Of a DNA stretch of 64,000 nt, positions 1 to 8,200 are shown in pieces. Both the position numbers and the translations under genes were made by a program. How positions within the stretch are numbered: position 1 is the first letter of the stretch; the number at the start of each line of letters is the position of its first letter. The DNA lies in contig JAGVAP010000063.1 in the NCBI GenBank assembly GCA_020060215.1, forward strand, positions 1 through 64,000, in the 5' to 3' direction. This DNA comes from Deltaproteobacteria bacterium (lineage in GTDB: Bacteria > Desulfobacterota > DSM-4660 > Desulfatiglandales > HGW-15). The notes below the pieces were generated by a model that saw nothing but the letters and a program-made list of their open reading frames with translations, made no database searches and was not told where the DNA came from.

Positions 1-1
1 T

Positions 2-181
2 ATGGAAAAGGAGATCATGTCGGAAGAGGAGCTCTTGAGGATCCTGGATATCTCCAAGGATACCCTGGACAGGCTCCGGAACAGGAGGGGGTTCCCCTAT
101 GTGGCGCTGACCAGGACCAACCGGGTCTACCTGGGGGAGGATGTGCACTTCTGGCTGGAAGAAAACAGGGTGAAGCAATGA
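2..181 (+). CDS. Small helix-turn-helix (excisionase/MerR-like) DNA-binding protein
   Basis: A 59-codon frame starts at the ATG at position 2, though the true start may lie upstream of the window. The protein reads as one helix-turn-helix of the helix_turn_helix_17/excisionase type: an acidic first helix with LLRILDIS, a recognition helix with TLDRLRNRRGFP, a short wing (YVALTRTNRVYL) and a final tryptophan helix. Such proteins are usual accessory regulators or recombination directionality factors of integrative elements and phages. Two further small HTH proteins and an SSB follow on the same strand, which supports a mobile-element setting. Its DNA target is not known. Confidence 0.6.
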   Translation: MEKEIMSEEELLRILDISKDTLDRLRNRRGFPYVALTRTNRVYLGEDVHFWLEENRVKQ

Positions 182-188
182 ATTCGAT

Positions 189-315
189 CTCTCACAGAGA
201 CCGCGGAGCCACAGGGGGAGATCATAATTCACGACAGGACACGGATTTAAAAAATCTTGTCAATCCTGAGATCCTACCAAAGAAACTCAGCGTCTCCGCG
301 CGCTCTAGCGACCGC
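189..315. repeat. Degenerate inverted repeat of the CTCACAGAGACGCGGAG type
   Basis: The gap between the first HTH gene and the next gene holds an imperfect inverted repeat. The left arm (about 189-208) carries CACAGAGACCGCGGAG and the right arm (about 287-310) carries CTCAGCGTCTCCGCG. Arms of this wording are common as dispersed repeats in environmental bacterial genomes. No coding signal was seen in the gap apart from the sequence leading into the next start codon. Confidence 0.25.
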
Positions 316-351
316 GAGGGAGCGGGCGAGAGATAGATTAAGGAGTAAGAC

Positions 352-768
352 ATGAACGCTTCGGATTGCAGAAAGTACGACACATGCAACGCCCCCATCT
401 GCCCGCTGGATGAGCAGAGCCTGAAGTGCGGCATCTGGTACCCGGACGAGGAGGTCTGCCCCATCAGGGACTACGTGGCGCTCCCCTGGGTGCAGAGCCA
501 GAGGAAGATCGCAAAGAGATCAGGCAGGACGGACCGGTACTTCACCCTCTCCATGCTCGAGCGAAACTGCACAATCAGGGGCGGGATCGAGGGTCTGGAT
601 CCGGACGAGGCCGAAGAGCCCCAGCTGAAGAAGTGGCTTCGAGCCCATCCGGAGAAGAGGGCGATTTCGGAGAAGGAGCGGAACAGGCTCGCCCGGCTTG
701 CCCGATCGAGGTCGGGGGCGGCCTCTCGGGAGGGGGCGAGCTCGCACCCCCCGGCACCCGGTCCGTGA
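352..768 (+). CDS. Hypothetical Cys-rich N-terminus protein of mobile-element type
   Basis: A 138-residue protein with a striking Cys-rich N-terminus: C at residues 5, 11, 16, 25 and 35 in the context SDCRKYDTCNAPICPLD and CGIWYPDEEVCP. This could bind a metal. The middle part has FTLSMLERNCTIRGGIEGLDPDEA and the tail is basic and low-complexity (SRSGAASREGASSHPP). I do not recognise a characterised family. It sits between small HTH genes and ssb on one strand, consistent with a conserved cargo gene of a phage or integrative element. A start 3 bp after the AGACATG context with AGGAGTAAGAC upstream gives a good ribosome site. Confidence 0.6.
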   Translation: MNASDCRKYDTCNAPICPLDEQSLKCGIWYPDEEVCPIRDYVALPWVQSQRKIAKRSGRTDRYFTLSMLERNCTIRGGIEGLDPDEAEEPQLKKWLRAHPEKRAISEKERNRLARLARSRSGAASREGASSHPPAPGP

Positions 769-791
769 CCCGAATTTTACCCCCCCTGAGA

Positions 792-872
792 CTGGGGCTG
801 AACGAGATTCATTCAGCCCCAGACAGGTCGCGAACGGGGGTATCCGACCTCAGCCCATAGGAGACTATGGGC
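792..872 (+). other. Two strong hairpins in the ssb leader
   Basis: An 11-bp perfect stem (792-802 with 812-822, 9-nt loop, arm CTGGGGCTGAA) is followed by an 8-bp perfect stem (853-860 with 865-872, arm GCCCATAG, loop GAGA). The word GACAGGTCGC occurs at 822-831 and again at 902-911. There is no clear U-tract after either stem, so they are not ordinary terminators. They could be leader structures controlling ssb, or binding or origin structures of the element. Confidence 0.45.
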
Positions 873-956
873 CGGGGGGAGGGGGGTCGAAAAACCATTG
901 CGACAGGTCGCCGGAAACCGTTTTTTGATCACCTGAAATCACGAGGAGGAAAACCC

Positions 957-1325
957 ATGCTCAACACCGTCGCCCTTATCGGCCGACTCGGCGCCGACCC
1001 TGAGATCCGTTACACGTCTTCCGGGATACCAGTCGCCAACTTCAGGATCGCCGTGAACGAATTCTGGACCGGCCAGAATGGGGAGAAGCAGGAGAGGACC
1101 CACTGGTTCTCCTGCATCGCCTGGAAGAGCCTGGCTGAAGTTGCGGAGAAGTATCTCTCCAAGGGCTCCCAGATCGGGATCTCCGGATCCCTCCGGCAGA
1201 AGACTTGGCAAACCGATGCCGGGGAGCCCCGCTCCATGGTAGAGATCGTCGTCCGGAATCTGACCATGCTGGACAGGAAGAAGGAAGAGGCACCCGCGGT
1301 TGCCGACGACGAAATCCCCTTTTGA
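957..1325 (+). CDS. ssb: Single-stranded DNA-binding protein
   Basis: A 122-residue SSB, shorter than chromosomal SSBs (about 150-180 residues). The OB fold is intact: NTVALIGRLGADPEIRYT at the start, then VANFRIAVNEFW, the WFSCIAWKSLAEVAEKYLSKGSQI core and EIVVRNLTMLD. The C-terminal tip ADDEIPF is the acidic peptide that recruits SSB-binding partners. The linker is almost absent. The ATG at 957 was chosen over an upstream frame start because GAGGAGG lies just ahead and the protein then begins with the canonical MLNTVALIGRL. Short SSBs of this form are typical of plasmids and integrative elements, matching the neighbouring HTH genes. Confidence 0.93.
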   Translation: MLNTVALIGRLGADPEIRYTSSGIPVANFRIAVNEFWTGQNGEKQERTHWFSCIAWKSLAEVAEKYLSKGSQIGISGSLRQKTWQTDAGEPRSMVEIVVRNLTMLDRKKEEAPAVADDEIPF

Positions 1326-1379
1326 GCCGGTATGTTGGAAAAGGCCTGACTGCAACGGACTGATAAGGAAAACAGACCC

Positions 1380-1583
1380 ATGGCGGGTGCCAACCATCTG
1401 AAGCAATATTACAGGGTCGACGAGGTGGCGGAGTATTTCGCCGTCTCGGTCAGGACCGTCTACCGCCTGATCGATGAAGGGGAGCTGAAGCGGACCAAAA
1501 TCCGGGGATGCCTGCGGGTGCCGTTTTGTGAGATCGAGAGGTATGAGAAAGAACTGGAAAAGGAGATGGAGGAGGCGGATTGA
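1380..1583 (+). CDS. Excisionase-family helix-turn-helix protein
   Basis: A 67-residue protein with one helix_turn_helix_17 domain: YYRVDEVAEYFAVSVRTVYRLIDEGELKRTKIRGCLRV is the standard layout of helix, turn, recognition helix and wing, followed by a charged helix EIERYEKELEKEMEE. Such proteins act as excisionases or small repressors. It follows ssb by 54 bp on the same strand, so the two may be cotranscribed. No integrase lies inside the window, so its partner would be to the left. Confidence 0.75.
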   Translation: MAGANHLKQYYRVDEVAEYFAVSVRTVYRLIDEGELKRTKIRGCLRVPFCEIERYEKELEKEMEEAD

Positions 1584-1705
1584 ATCCTGAAGCAAATAGG
1601 GGAATAGAAAACCGTTTCGTTCCCTTGTTGATCTCTCCCATCGCCAAAAAATAATGGCGAAGCGCACCCTCGTCCCAGTAGAGACCAGGAAACCGCCGAC
1701 GATAG

Positions 1706-1797
1706 TGCAAAATACCTATGTGCAAAATACCTATTGACAGACTATTTACCGTCATGTATAGAGCGAAGGTAATTACGGTGTCGACGGTAATAACGGT
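1706..1797 (+). promoter_or_regulatory. Sigma-70 promoter with tandem and inverted operator-like repeats
   Basis: TTGACA (1734-1739) and TATAGA (1757-1762) are separated by 17 bp, a near-consensus promoter. The 14-bp word TGCAAAATACCTAT occurs at 1706-1719 and 1721-1734, ending on the -35 box. Downstream, GGTAATTACGGT (1768-1779) and GGTAATAACGGT (1786-1797) are direct repeats 18 bp apart, and TTACCGTC (1746-1753) inside the spacer is the inverse of GACGGTAA (1783-1790). The arrangement suggests autoregulation by the HTH protein that starts at 1811. Confidence 0.6.
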
Positions 1798-1810
1798 AAG
1801 GCAGGTGCAT

Positions 1811-2077
1811 ATGAGAATCAATGGTAAGGAAGTTCCTACTCTTGCCGAAGCAGCAAGAATTTTTGGAGTAACCGCAAAGACGGTACGGCAGTGGATCGAC
1901 AGCGAGATCATCTCCAAACCTCCTCAGATCGAACATGGTGCCCGTGTGATTGATTATTTTCCGAGCGAGTACATGGAAAGAGCTCAAAGGGAACTGAAGA
2001 GTTATCGTGACAATAAGAGCAAGAGTCGCAAGAGCGCTCGTCCTTACGAAATGTCTTTATTCCCAAAGAATGGATGA
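1811..2077 (+). CDS. MerR/excisionase-like HTH regulator
   Basis: An 88-residue protein, MRINGKEVPTLAEAARIFGVTAKTVRQWIDSEII followed by a wing and a basic tail (YRDNKSKSRKSARPYEMSLF). The helix-turn-helix is MerR/helix_turn_helix_17-like. The ATG at 1811 was preferred to an in-frame ATG at 1718 because the promoter at 1734-1762 and its repeats lie between them, and AAGGCAGG precedes 1811. The tandem repeats in the promoter are probably its operators, which is inference. It probably regulates its own unit and possibly the PurD-like gene that begins 120 bp downstream. Confidence 0.65.
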   Translation: MRINGKEVPTLAEAARIFGVTAKTVRQWIDSEIISKPPQIEHGARVIDYFPSEYMERAQRELKSYRDNKSKSRKSARPYEMSLFPKNG

Positions 2078-2196
2078 GGTATAGTATCGGGTTGACGTAA
2101 GATTAGGGGATTTAACCTATACAGTGACTTTAAGCACTTGTTTAGTTTATAAGCTGACTTACTAAATCGATTAATCTAGAATTATGGAGGGAACCC

Positions 2197-3597
2197 GTGC
2201 GGAGAATCCTTAACCTGGGAAAGGAAGCGAGGCTTGATTGCATTTTGGAAGCATTGGAGAAGAGCGCACATCCGAAGAAACTCTACACCATGTCCGAGGT
2301 TCGCAACCCTGGCTTTTACGAGAAGTCACACCATGTCAGAATCGGAAATACAAACAACTTGGACGAAGTACGTAGCTACGCACTCGAAATCAAGCCAGAT
2401 TTCGCTATCATCAGCCCGGAGGAGCCACTGTTTTTGGGAATCGTGGACATGTTGGAAACGATGGGAATCCCGTGCGTAGGCCCCCGCAAGGATCTTGCTA
2501 AGCTGGAGTGGAGCAAGTCGTTCACTCGTGAGCTCCTTTCAAGAAACGGCATTCCCGGCAATCCCGAGCACAGAATCTTCCGTACCCCTGAAGGCATTGA
2601 GCCCTACATGAAAGCCCTGGTCGACTTTGTGGTGAAGCCGGATGGCTTGACCGGGGGGAAAGGCGTAATGGTTTACGGGGAGCACCTTCACTCCATAAAG
2701 CAGGCCCTCGAGTACTGCACCTCGCTTTTTAAGAGCGGCCATAATGCCGTAGTGATCGAAGAAAAACTCGATGGTGAGGAGTTCAGCCTTCAGTCATTTT
2801 GTGATGGTCGGCATGTCGTGGATATGCCGGCGGTTCAAGATCACAAGCGAGCTTTCGATGATGATCAGGGGCCAAATACAGGAGGCATGGGATCCTATTC
2901 ATGTGAGGATCATCGGTTGCCTTTTTTGTCCAAGAGCCATATTCAGCAGGCAAGCGGTATAAATGCTGCTGTGGCACAGGCTATTGCTGAAGAAACAGGC
3001 CAAGGGTTCAAAGGGATTCTCTATGGTGGATTCATGGTCACGAAAGATGGGTTAAGGCTCATAGAGTACAATGCCCGCTTCGGGGACCCCGAAGTGATGA
3101 ATGTGTTGCCTTTGCTGAAAACGGATTTCATTGATGTCTGCGAATGCATCATTGAGGGTACCTTGGACAGCCTGTCCATTTCGTTTGATCAGAAAGCTAC
3201 TGTCTGCAAGTACATTGTGCCAAAAGGCTATCCAAACAATCCCGAAAAAGGGGCGCGGATTACGGGTGGCGTTCCTATTTCGGATGATAAACTGAGGGTG
3301 TATTATGCTGCGGTTGACAAGACGGATGATTCTCTTTTTCTGACCGGGTCAAGGGCATTGGCCTTCGTCGGGATAGGAGAAACGCTTGCCGAGGCAGAAC
3401 GAATCGCCGAATCTGCGGCGAGCAAGGTGGGCGGCCCTGTGCGCCATCGCGTTGACGTTGGGACTTCGACTCTCATCCAAAAACGGATCGATCATGTTAA
3501 TAGGCTATCGGTTCGGGAAAGAAATGTCTATTTGAACTCCAAAAGCACCTGCAACCCTACGGCTACTCCTTTGGATGCTGTGCTTGCGCAATCTTGA
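2197..3597 (+). CDS. PurD-like ATP-grasp ligase (phosphoribosylamine-glycine ligase homologue) in an accessory region
   Basis: A 466-residue protein with the ATP-grasp core of glycinamide ribonucleotide synthetase: KPDGLTGGKGVMVYGE, the VVIEEKLDGEEFS strand, QDHKRAFDDDQGPNTGGMGSY and IEYNARFGDPEVMN are close to the PurD signature. The N-terminal PurD motif (usually GGREHAL) is replaced by NLGKEARLD, and there is a roughly 25-residue extension after the usual C-terminus. The GTG start at 2197 has GGAGGG upstream. It is isolated from other purine genes, in AT-richer sequence among mobile-element genes, and is followed closely by a small TIR/deoxyribosyltransferase-like protein. It could be a complete PurD that moved, or a ligase recruited to a nucleotide-based defence or signalling module. 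Confidence 0.8.
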   Translation: MRRILNLGKEARLDCILEALEKSAHPKKLYTMSEVRNPGFYEKSHHVRIGNTNNLDEVRSYALEIKPDFAIISPEEPLFLGIVDMLETMGIPCVGPRKDLAKLEWSKSFTRELLSRNGIPGNPEHRIFRTPEGIEPYMKALVDFVVKPDGLTGGKGVMVYGEHLHSIKQALEYCTSLFKSGHNAVVIEEKLDGEEFSLQSFCDGRHVVDMPAVQDHKRAFDDDQGPNTGGMGSYSCEDHRLPFLSKSHIQQASGINAAVAQAIAEETGQGFKGILYGGFMVTKDGLRLIEYNARFGDPEVMNVLPLLKTDFIDVCECIIEGTLDSLSISFDQKATVCKYIVPKGYPNNPEKGARITGGVPISDDKLRVYYAAVDKTDDSLFLTGSRALAFVGIGETLAEAERIAESAASKVGGPVRHRVDVGTSTLIQKRIDHVNRLSVRERNVYLNSKSTCNPTATPLDAVLAQS

Positions 3598-3650
3598 AAC
3601 CATGATAATGGGTGCCTCTTGCTAATTTCTAGGTCGATGTGAGGTGTGAG

Positions 3651-4082
3651 ATGTTAACGCCTGGAGATAGCGTATTCTATACCCACAATCAAGATTCGCC
3701 GGGAACTTTCGGCCCTGTTGCAGTCGAGGTGATCAGAAACCTCGGCCTAATCCCGCTTGTGTACATCGGAGCCGGAACCGACGTTAGGAATAGCAGCCTT
3801 GATCGAGAAATCCGCGAAGATTTCTATAGATCGAAGGCGGCAATCATAGTGTTGGGAAAAGGGAAGACCTGGCGGGAATTGGGGGACATGTGGGTCCTTC
3901 CAGAATTGCATTCAGCTTTCTCGACCGGACTTGAATGTCTGGTCTATCGTACAATGGATGTCAATGACGAAGAGATAGAACGCCTGAGGCTGCCGGTGAA
4001 GACAGTAGAAATATCCGGGGAGGATGATTTTAGAGCCGCTATTGGGCGCGATTTAAAACGTCTAGTTACTCCTGCCAACTAA
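3651..4082 (+). CDS. Small TIR/DUF4062/deoxyribosyltransferase-like domain protein
   Basis: A 143-residue protein of one Rossmann-like domain. A first strand VFYTHNQDS is followed by helix VAVEVIRNLGLIPLVY, then SSLDREIREDFYRSKAAIIVLGKG, then WRELGDMWVLPELHSAF and ECLVYRTMDV. The order (start strand, SLDREI, a strand of buried residues ending in G, then W-x-x-x-EL and a further strand) resembles TIR-fold, DUF4062 and nucleoside deoxyribosyltransferase-like domains, but I cannot place it in one family by eye. The ATG at 3651 with GAGGTG upstream was chosen over an in-frame GTG at 3639. It lies 53 bp after the PurD-like gene on the same strand, so the two are likely one unit. Confidence 0.6.
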   Translation: MLTPGDSVFYTHNQDSPGTFGPVAVEVIRNLGLIPLVYIGAGTDVRNSSLDREIREDFYRSKAAIIVLGKGKTWRELGDMWVLPELHSAFSTGLECLVYRTMDVNDEEIERLRLPVKTVEISGEDDFRAAIGRDLKRLVTPAN

Positions 4083-4110
4083 ACCCGGGGCAACTGTAAG
4101 AAGCCACCCC

Positions 4111-4275
4111 TCAATATACCCCCCAGGACGAGATCAAGCCACCATCCAGAATACTGCGGGCTTGGTTTCTAATAGGACGAAACTCGGTCCGCAGCGCAGT
4201 ATCTATGATTAGCTCTTTTCCTCCAGAACCAATGAGACGAGCTGCTCGGAGTCCTTCGGATAGTAGTGACTCCAT
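4111..4275 (-). CDS. Possible short ORF or gene remnant between the PurD module and lexA
   Basis: On the minus strand a 54-codon frame runs from ATG at 4275 to TGA at 4111, with protein-like composition (MESLLSEGLRAARLIG, then KELIIDTALRTEFRPIRNQ). A weak AGGCGG precedes the ATG. No family recognised. It may be the tail of a decayed gene. The rest of the 450-bp gap before lexA shows nothing else that I can support apart from the lexA promoter. Confidence 0.3.
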   Translation of the reverse strand: MESLLSEGLRAARLIGSGGKELIIDTALRTEFRPIRNQARSILDGGLISSWGVY

Positions 4276-4480
4276 GTCCGCCTGACCGGTGTCAGAGACC
4301 GGTATCTAGCAAGCCACGGCGTCACACGTCTGGCCTTCTCAAGCTCAGCCGCTGGTCTCTTGCAGGGAGACCTTTCATTTTGTGCTCTAGAAAGGAATCT
4401 TCAATAGAAAACCTTCTTTCCTTCCCGCGTGATCTTCCGATAGCTGCTCCGAGACCTTCTCACCCCCCGTTTCTTTCTCA

Positions 4481-4523
4481 TTGACTTGGCCGTTGCCGGG
4501 TGGTAGGTTCACAAATGTCAACC
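4481..4523 (+). promoter_or_regulatory. lexA promoter with SOS (LexA) box
   Basis: TTGACT (4481-4486), 17-bp spacer, TAGGTT (4504-4509). The 18-mer GGTTCACAAATGTCAACC at 4506-4523 fits GGTT-N2-C-N4-G-N3-ACC, the motif described for Geobacter LexA, at every fixed position, and it covers the -10 hexamer. This implies direct autorepression of lexA. A start at 4525 would overlap the operator edge, so translation more likely begins at 4537. Confidence 0.85.
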
Positions 4524-4536
4524 TATGGAAAAGAAG

Positions 4537-5142
4537 ATGGTTCAACTGACCTCGCGGAACATGCAGGTCCTGGGTTTTATCCGGGAGTACGCAGAATTGC
4601 ATGGATACCCCCCTTCCATACGAGAGATCGGCGCCCATTTGGGCGTAAGCGGTACCCTCGGGGTGGTGAAGCATCTGAAAACCCTTGAGCGGGGAGGTTA
4701 TCTTCGCCGTATCCCGGGAAGATCGAGGGGGCTTTCCCTCGCCGCTCCGGTTTCCGGAGGCTCCATCCCCATTGTGGGAACCGTCAGGGCCGGCGGGCCG
4801 CAGCCTGCCCTACAAGATATCGAGGGGTATTTTTCCATAAGGGATTCCCGTTATCTTCGGGGAGGAACTTTTTGCCTCCGTGTGAAAGGGGATTCCATGA
4901 TCGACGCCCATATCCAGGAAGGGGATCTTGCCCTGGTGCGTCCCCAGCCCACAGCGGAAAATCGAGACATCGTGGTCGCCCTGGTAGACGGGGAAGCCAC
5001 CCTCAAGCGTTTCTTCCGGGAGCGGAACAGGATCCGCCTCCAGCCGGAAAATCCTGAAATGGAGCCGATCAGCATCGACCCCCAGGACGGGGAGGTGCTC
5101 ATCATGGGGAAGGTAGTGGGGATCTTCAGGGACCTTCATTGA
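4537..5142 (+). CDS. lexA: LexA repressor (SOS regulator, self-cleaving)
   Basis: A 201-residue LexA. N-terminal winged helix: LTSRNMQVLGFIREYAELHGYPPSIREIGAHLGVS. The self-cleavage site is the Ala-Gly in TVRAGGPQP. The catalytic serine is in RVKGDSMIDAHIQEGD and the lysine in GEATLKRFF, so the S24 peptidase domain is complete. The start at 4537 follows GGAAAAGAAG and leaves the SOS box free; an in-frame ATG at 4525 has no ribosome site. It sits between the PurD-like module and a restriction-modification pair, so it may be an element-borne second LexA rather than the chromosomal master copy. Confidence 0.95.
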   Translation: MVQLTSRNMQVLGFIREYAELHGYPPSIREIGAHLGVSGTLGVVKHLKTLERGGYLRRIPGRSRGLSLAAPVSGGSIPIVGTVRAGGPQPALQDIEGYFSIRDSRYLRGGTFCLRVKGDSMIDAHIQEGDLALVRPQPTAENRDIVVALVDGEATLKRFFRERNRIRLQPENPEMEPISIDPQDGEVLIMGKVVGIFRDLH

Positions 5143-5294
5143 CCAGGATCGGGATCAGGTGTTAGGATGCGGGCCCGAAAAATCTTACAGGAAGCGCCGC
5201 GGGCTATGTGATCATGTCCATTTTATTCTGTGATGAACCCAGGCAGGGAGTGTCGGCTCTTTCCAGAGTAGATAAAGGGTTCAAACCGTAACAG

Positions 5295-8200
5295 ATGGGG
5301 ACGATAATGGTCGCCATTGCCCAAAAAGATTGGAAGAGAGACTTCGGCCTTGATGACCGGAAGCCGCCGCACTTTTTTTCGAGCGTTGAGGAGTTGGACG
5401 ATGCGGCAGGAAAGGTTCCGCAACCCCATACGCTTCGCCGCGCCTTCCAGCAGCTTGATATCGAGGGCGTACTCTGCCAGGAACGCAGTCCGGTCATCTA
5501 TTTCCGTCAGGTCGGAAGGATTGTCACGCCCGAAATCGTCCGTCTTCATCGCTCATTCTGGAACCAGGGGATCGCGCCGATCCTGGTCATCATCGCCCCG
5601 GACGAGGTTCACATCTATTCGGGGCTGGTTCCCCCGGAAGGCGCTCCCACAGAAACCGGGCAGGCGCCCGGATTTGTCCAGAGACTCAACCGCGTTCAGG
5701 AGCAACTTCGATCTTTCCTGCTGTCCGTTGAATCCGGTGAGTATTTTCACGTCCACCGGCGTTCTTTCGACCCGCTTAAACGGGTCGACCGGAACCTGCT
5801 CCGCAATCTTCAATCCACGCGTGAGAAGCTTGGGCGGGTCAAGGCCGCGGGGGTTGACCCGCAGACACTCGATTCGCTTCTTTGTCGATTGGTTTTCACC
5901 TGCTATCTGTTTGATCGTCGCATCATTGACGGGACTTACCTCAAGGAGCTTGGCATCGACGGCGCGAAACACCTGAGAGACATCCTGTCCAAGCGACCCC
6001 GCGCGCACGCTAAGGCCGACCTCTACACGCTGTTCCGGCAACTTGGAAATGACTTCAACGGCGATCTCTTCACTGCCGACCTGGAGACGGAGGGCTCCCA
6101 TATCAAGGTAGAGCACCTCGATCTTCTGGATCGGTTCTTCCATGGCACCGATGTTCGAACCGGGCAGCAGGCATTCTGGCCCTATGATTTCAGTTTTATC
6201 CCGATAGAAACGATCAGTGCGATTTACGAATACTTTCTGAAGACTGCCGGTGAGGAGCGGAGAAAGGAAACCGGCGCCTTCTATACCCCAAGATTTCTGG
6301 CGGAATTCGTCTTGGACCTGGCTTTGGAAGGGGAAACTTCGCTGCTCGAGAAACGGTTTCTGGATCCCGCTTGCGGCTCGGGGATTTTCCTGGTCGGACT
6401 GTTCAATCGCATTGCCGAAGAATGGAAGCTGAGGAACCCCGGGGCGCGCTACGACCGCCGAGCCAGGGGCCTCATGGACGTTCTCCGGACGAACCTCTTC
6501 GGCATGGACAGCAATCTCAGCGCGTGCCGGATCACGGCATTCAGCCTTTACCTTGCCTTCCTTGACCAATTGACACCGCCCGATATCCAGAAATTGCTTG
6601 GCAAATGGCGTCTTCCCCACCTGGTTTCCGTTGCCGGCGAAAAGAGTGTAGATCGGGCGTCCGGGACAATCCGTTGTGCCGATTTCTTCACGGAAGATGC
6701 GTCCCTGCCTCTTGATGCTCATGTCATTGTCGGCAATCCTCCATGGGGCCCGGTAATGAAGAATAAGCCGGCGACCCATGGGGAGATCTGGTGTTCCAAG
6801 CGCAACCTGGAGCATCCCAATCGAGAAAAGTCCGTTCCGTTTGTCTGGAAAGCCGCTACACATTTGGAAAACGGAGGGAGGGTGTGCTTTGTCCTGCCGC
6901 ATGGGACCCTTTTCAATCATAACGACACGGCCATTCGTTTTCAGCAATCGCTGTTGCGGACCCATGCCGTTGTCCGCGTAGTCAACCTGACCGATTACCG
7001 GTTCTTCCTTTTTGAGGAATCCCTGGCGCCAGCCTTGGTGATTCGATATCGCAAGGAAAAGCCGGAAAACAGCGCCCAACTTATCGACTACTGGGCGCCG
7101 AAGACGGACTGGGCCGTCAGGCAGGCGGAGATCTTAAGGGTCCTTCCGCAGGACCGATCGCGTTTCACCATTCGCGAGGTGCTCGACGATCTCAAGAGTG
7201 ACGACGCACCGCGAATATGGAAAGAGAGATTCTGGGCGACACCCAGAGATCGGCGGCTCCTCGACCGGCTTTCTCTCATGTCGCGGTTGCGGGACATGGT
7301 ATCTCAACCCAGGCGGGGGAGGGCAAAGCGGTGGTTGATTGCCGAGGGATTTCAGCCTCTGGGTGAAAACGACGACCCGGCTGAGGCGCAGATTCTTACC
7401 CTTCCGTCGCGCCTATTCGTGGAGGCAACGGCAAAGGAGTTGAATCTTGTCCTCCTGGAAGACGACTGTGGGCAGTTGCCCTCTCAGGAGGTTGCGGTTC
7501 GCGCACGCTCTAACAAAAACATTGAAGTCTTCAAGGCTCCCCACGTCCTTGTGACGAAAGGCTTCCACGTCGCCTTTGCGGATTTCGACGTATCGTTTCG
7601 ACACGCCCTCCGGGGCATTCACGGGCCAAAGTCGGATCGCGATCTCCTGATCTTTCTCGCGGCCTACCTCCGCTCAGACCTTGCCAGGTTCTTTCTTTTC
7701 CACACCTCATCCAATTGGGGAGTGTACCGCCCCGAGGTCCATGTCGAAGAGCTGCTCCGGCTGCCGTTTCCGCTACCCGACGAAACGCATGATACGAAGC
7801 GCTGCCAAGCTATTGTCGGTGAAATCGCGGCTATCGTTACCGACGCTGCGAATGAGGGATCCCGTGACTTTGTCGACCGCGAAGGAGTCGTGCGCCGCGC
7901 ACAGGAGTCCATCGGTAAGCTGATCGAGGAATACTTCGACATCGATGATATCGAGCGGATGCTGATCAGGGATACTGTCCAAGTCGTCATTCCGAGCGTT
8001 CAACCGTCGCGCGGAAAACGGAGAGTGCCGACCATCATTCAAAGCACCGACCCACTCCGTGTTTCATATACCACGCTGCTCTGCGACCGGCTCAATGGGT
8101 GGGCGAAGCAGGAGTACAGGGTACATGGCAGAACCCTTGCCGATTCCTCCATCGGCGTCGGAATGGTCGTTCTCGAAAAGACAAGACGTGAAGAGAAACC

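Noticed and set aside
698..928. 76-residue Arg/Gly-rich frame between the hypothetical gene and ssb
   Set aside because: Spans both hairpins, lacks a ribosome site and has low-complexity composition.
1641..1660. Six-bp stem TCGCCA/TGGCGA after the second HTH gene
   Set aside because: Short stem, no U-tract; may be chance.
5159..5165. Single TTAGG after lexA
   Set aside because: No second repeat at an 11-bp distance.
5553..7079. 508-residue antisense frame inside the methylase gene
   Set aside because: Shadow of a strongly coding GC-rich gene on the other strand; no recognisable domain.
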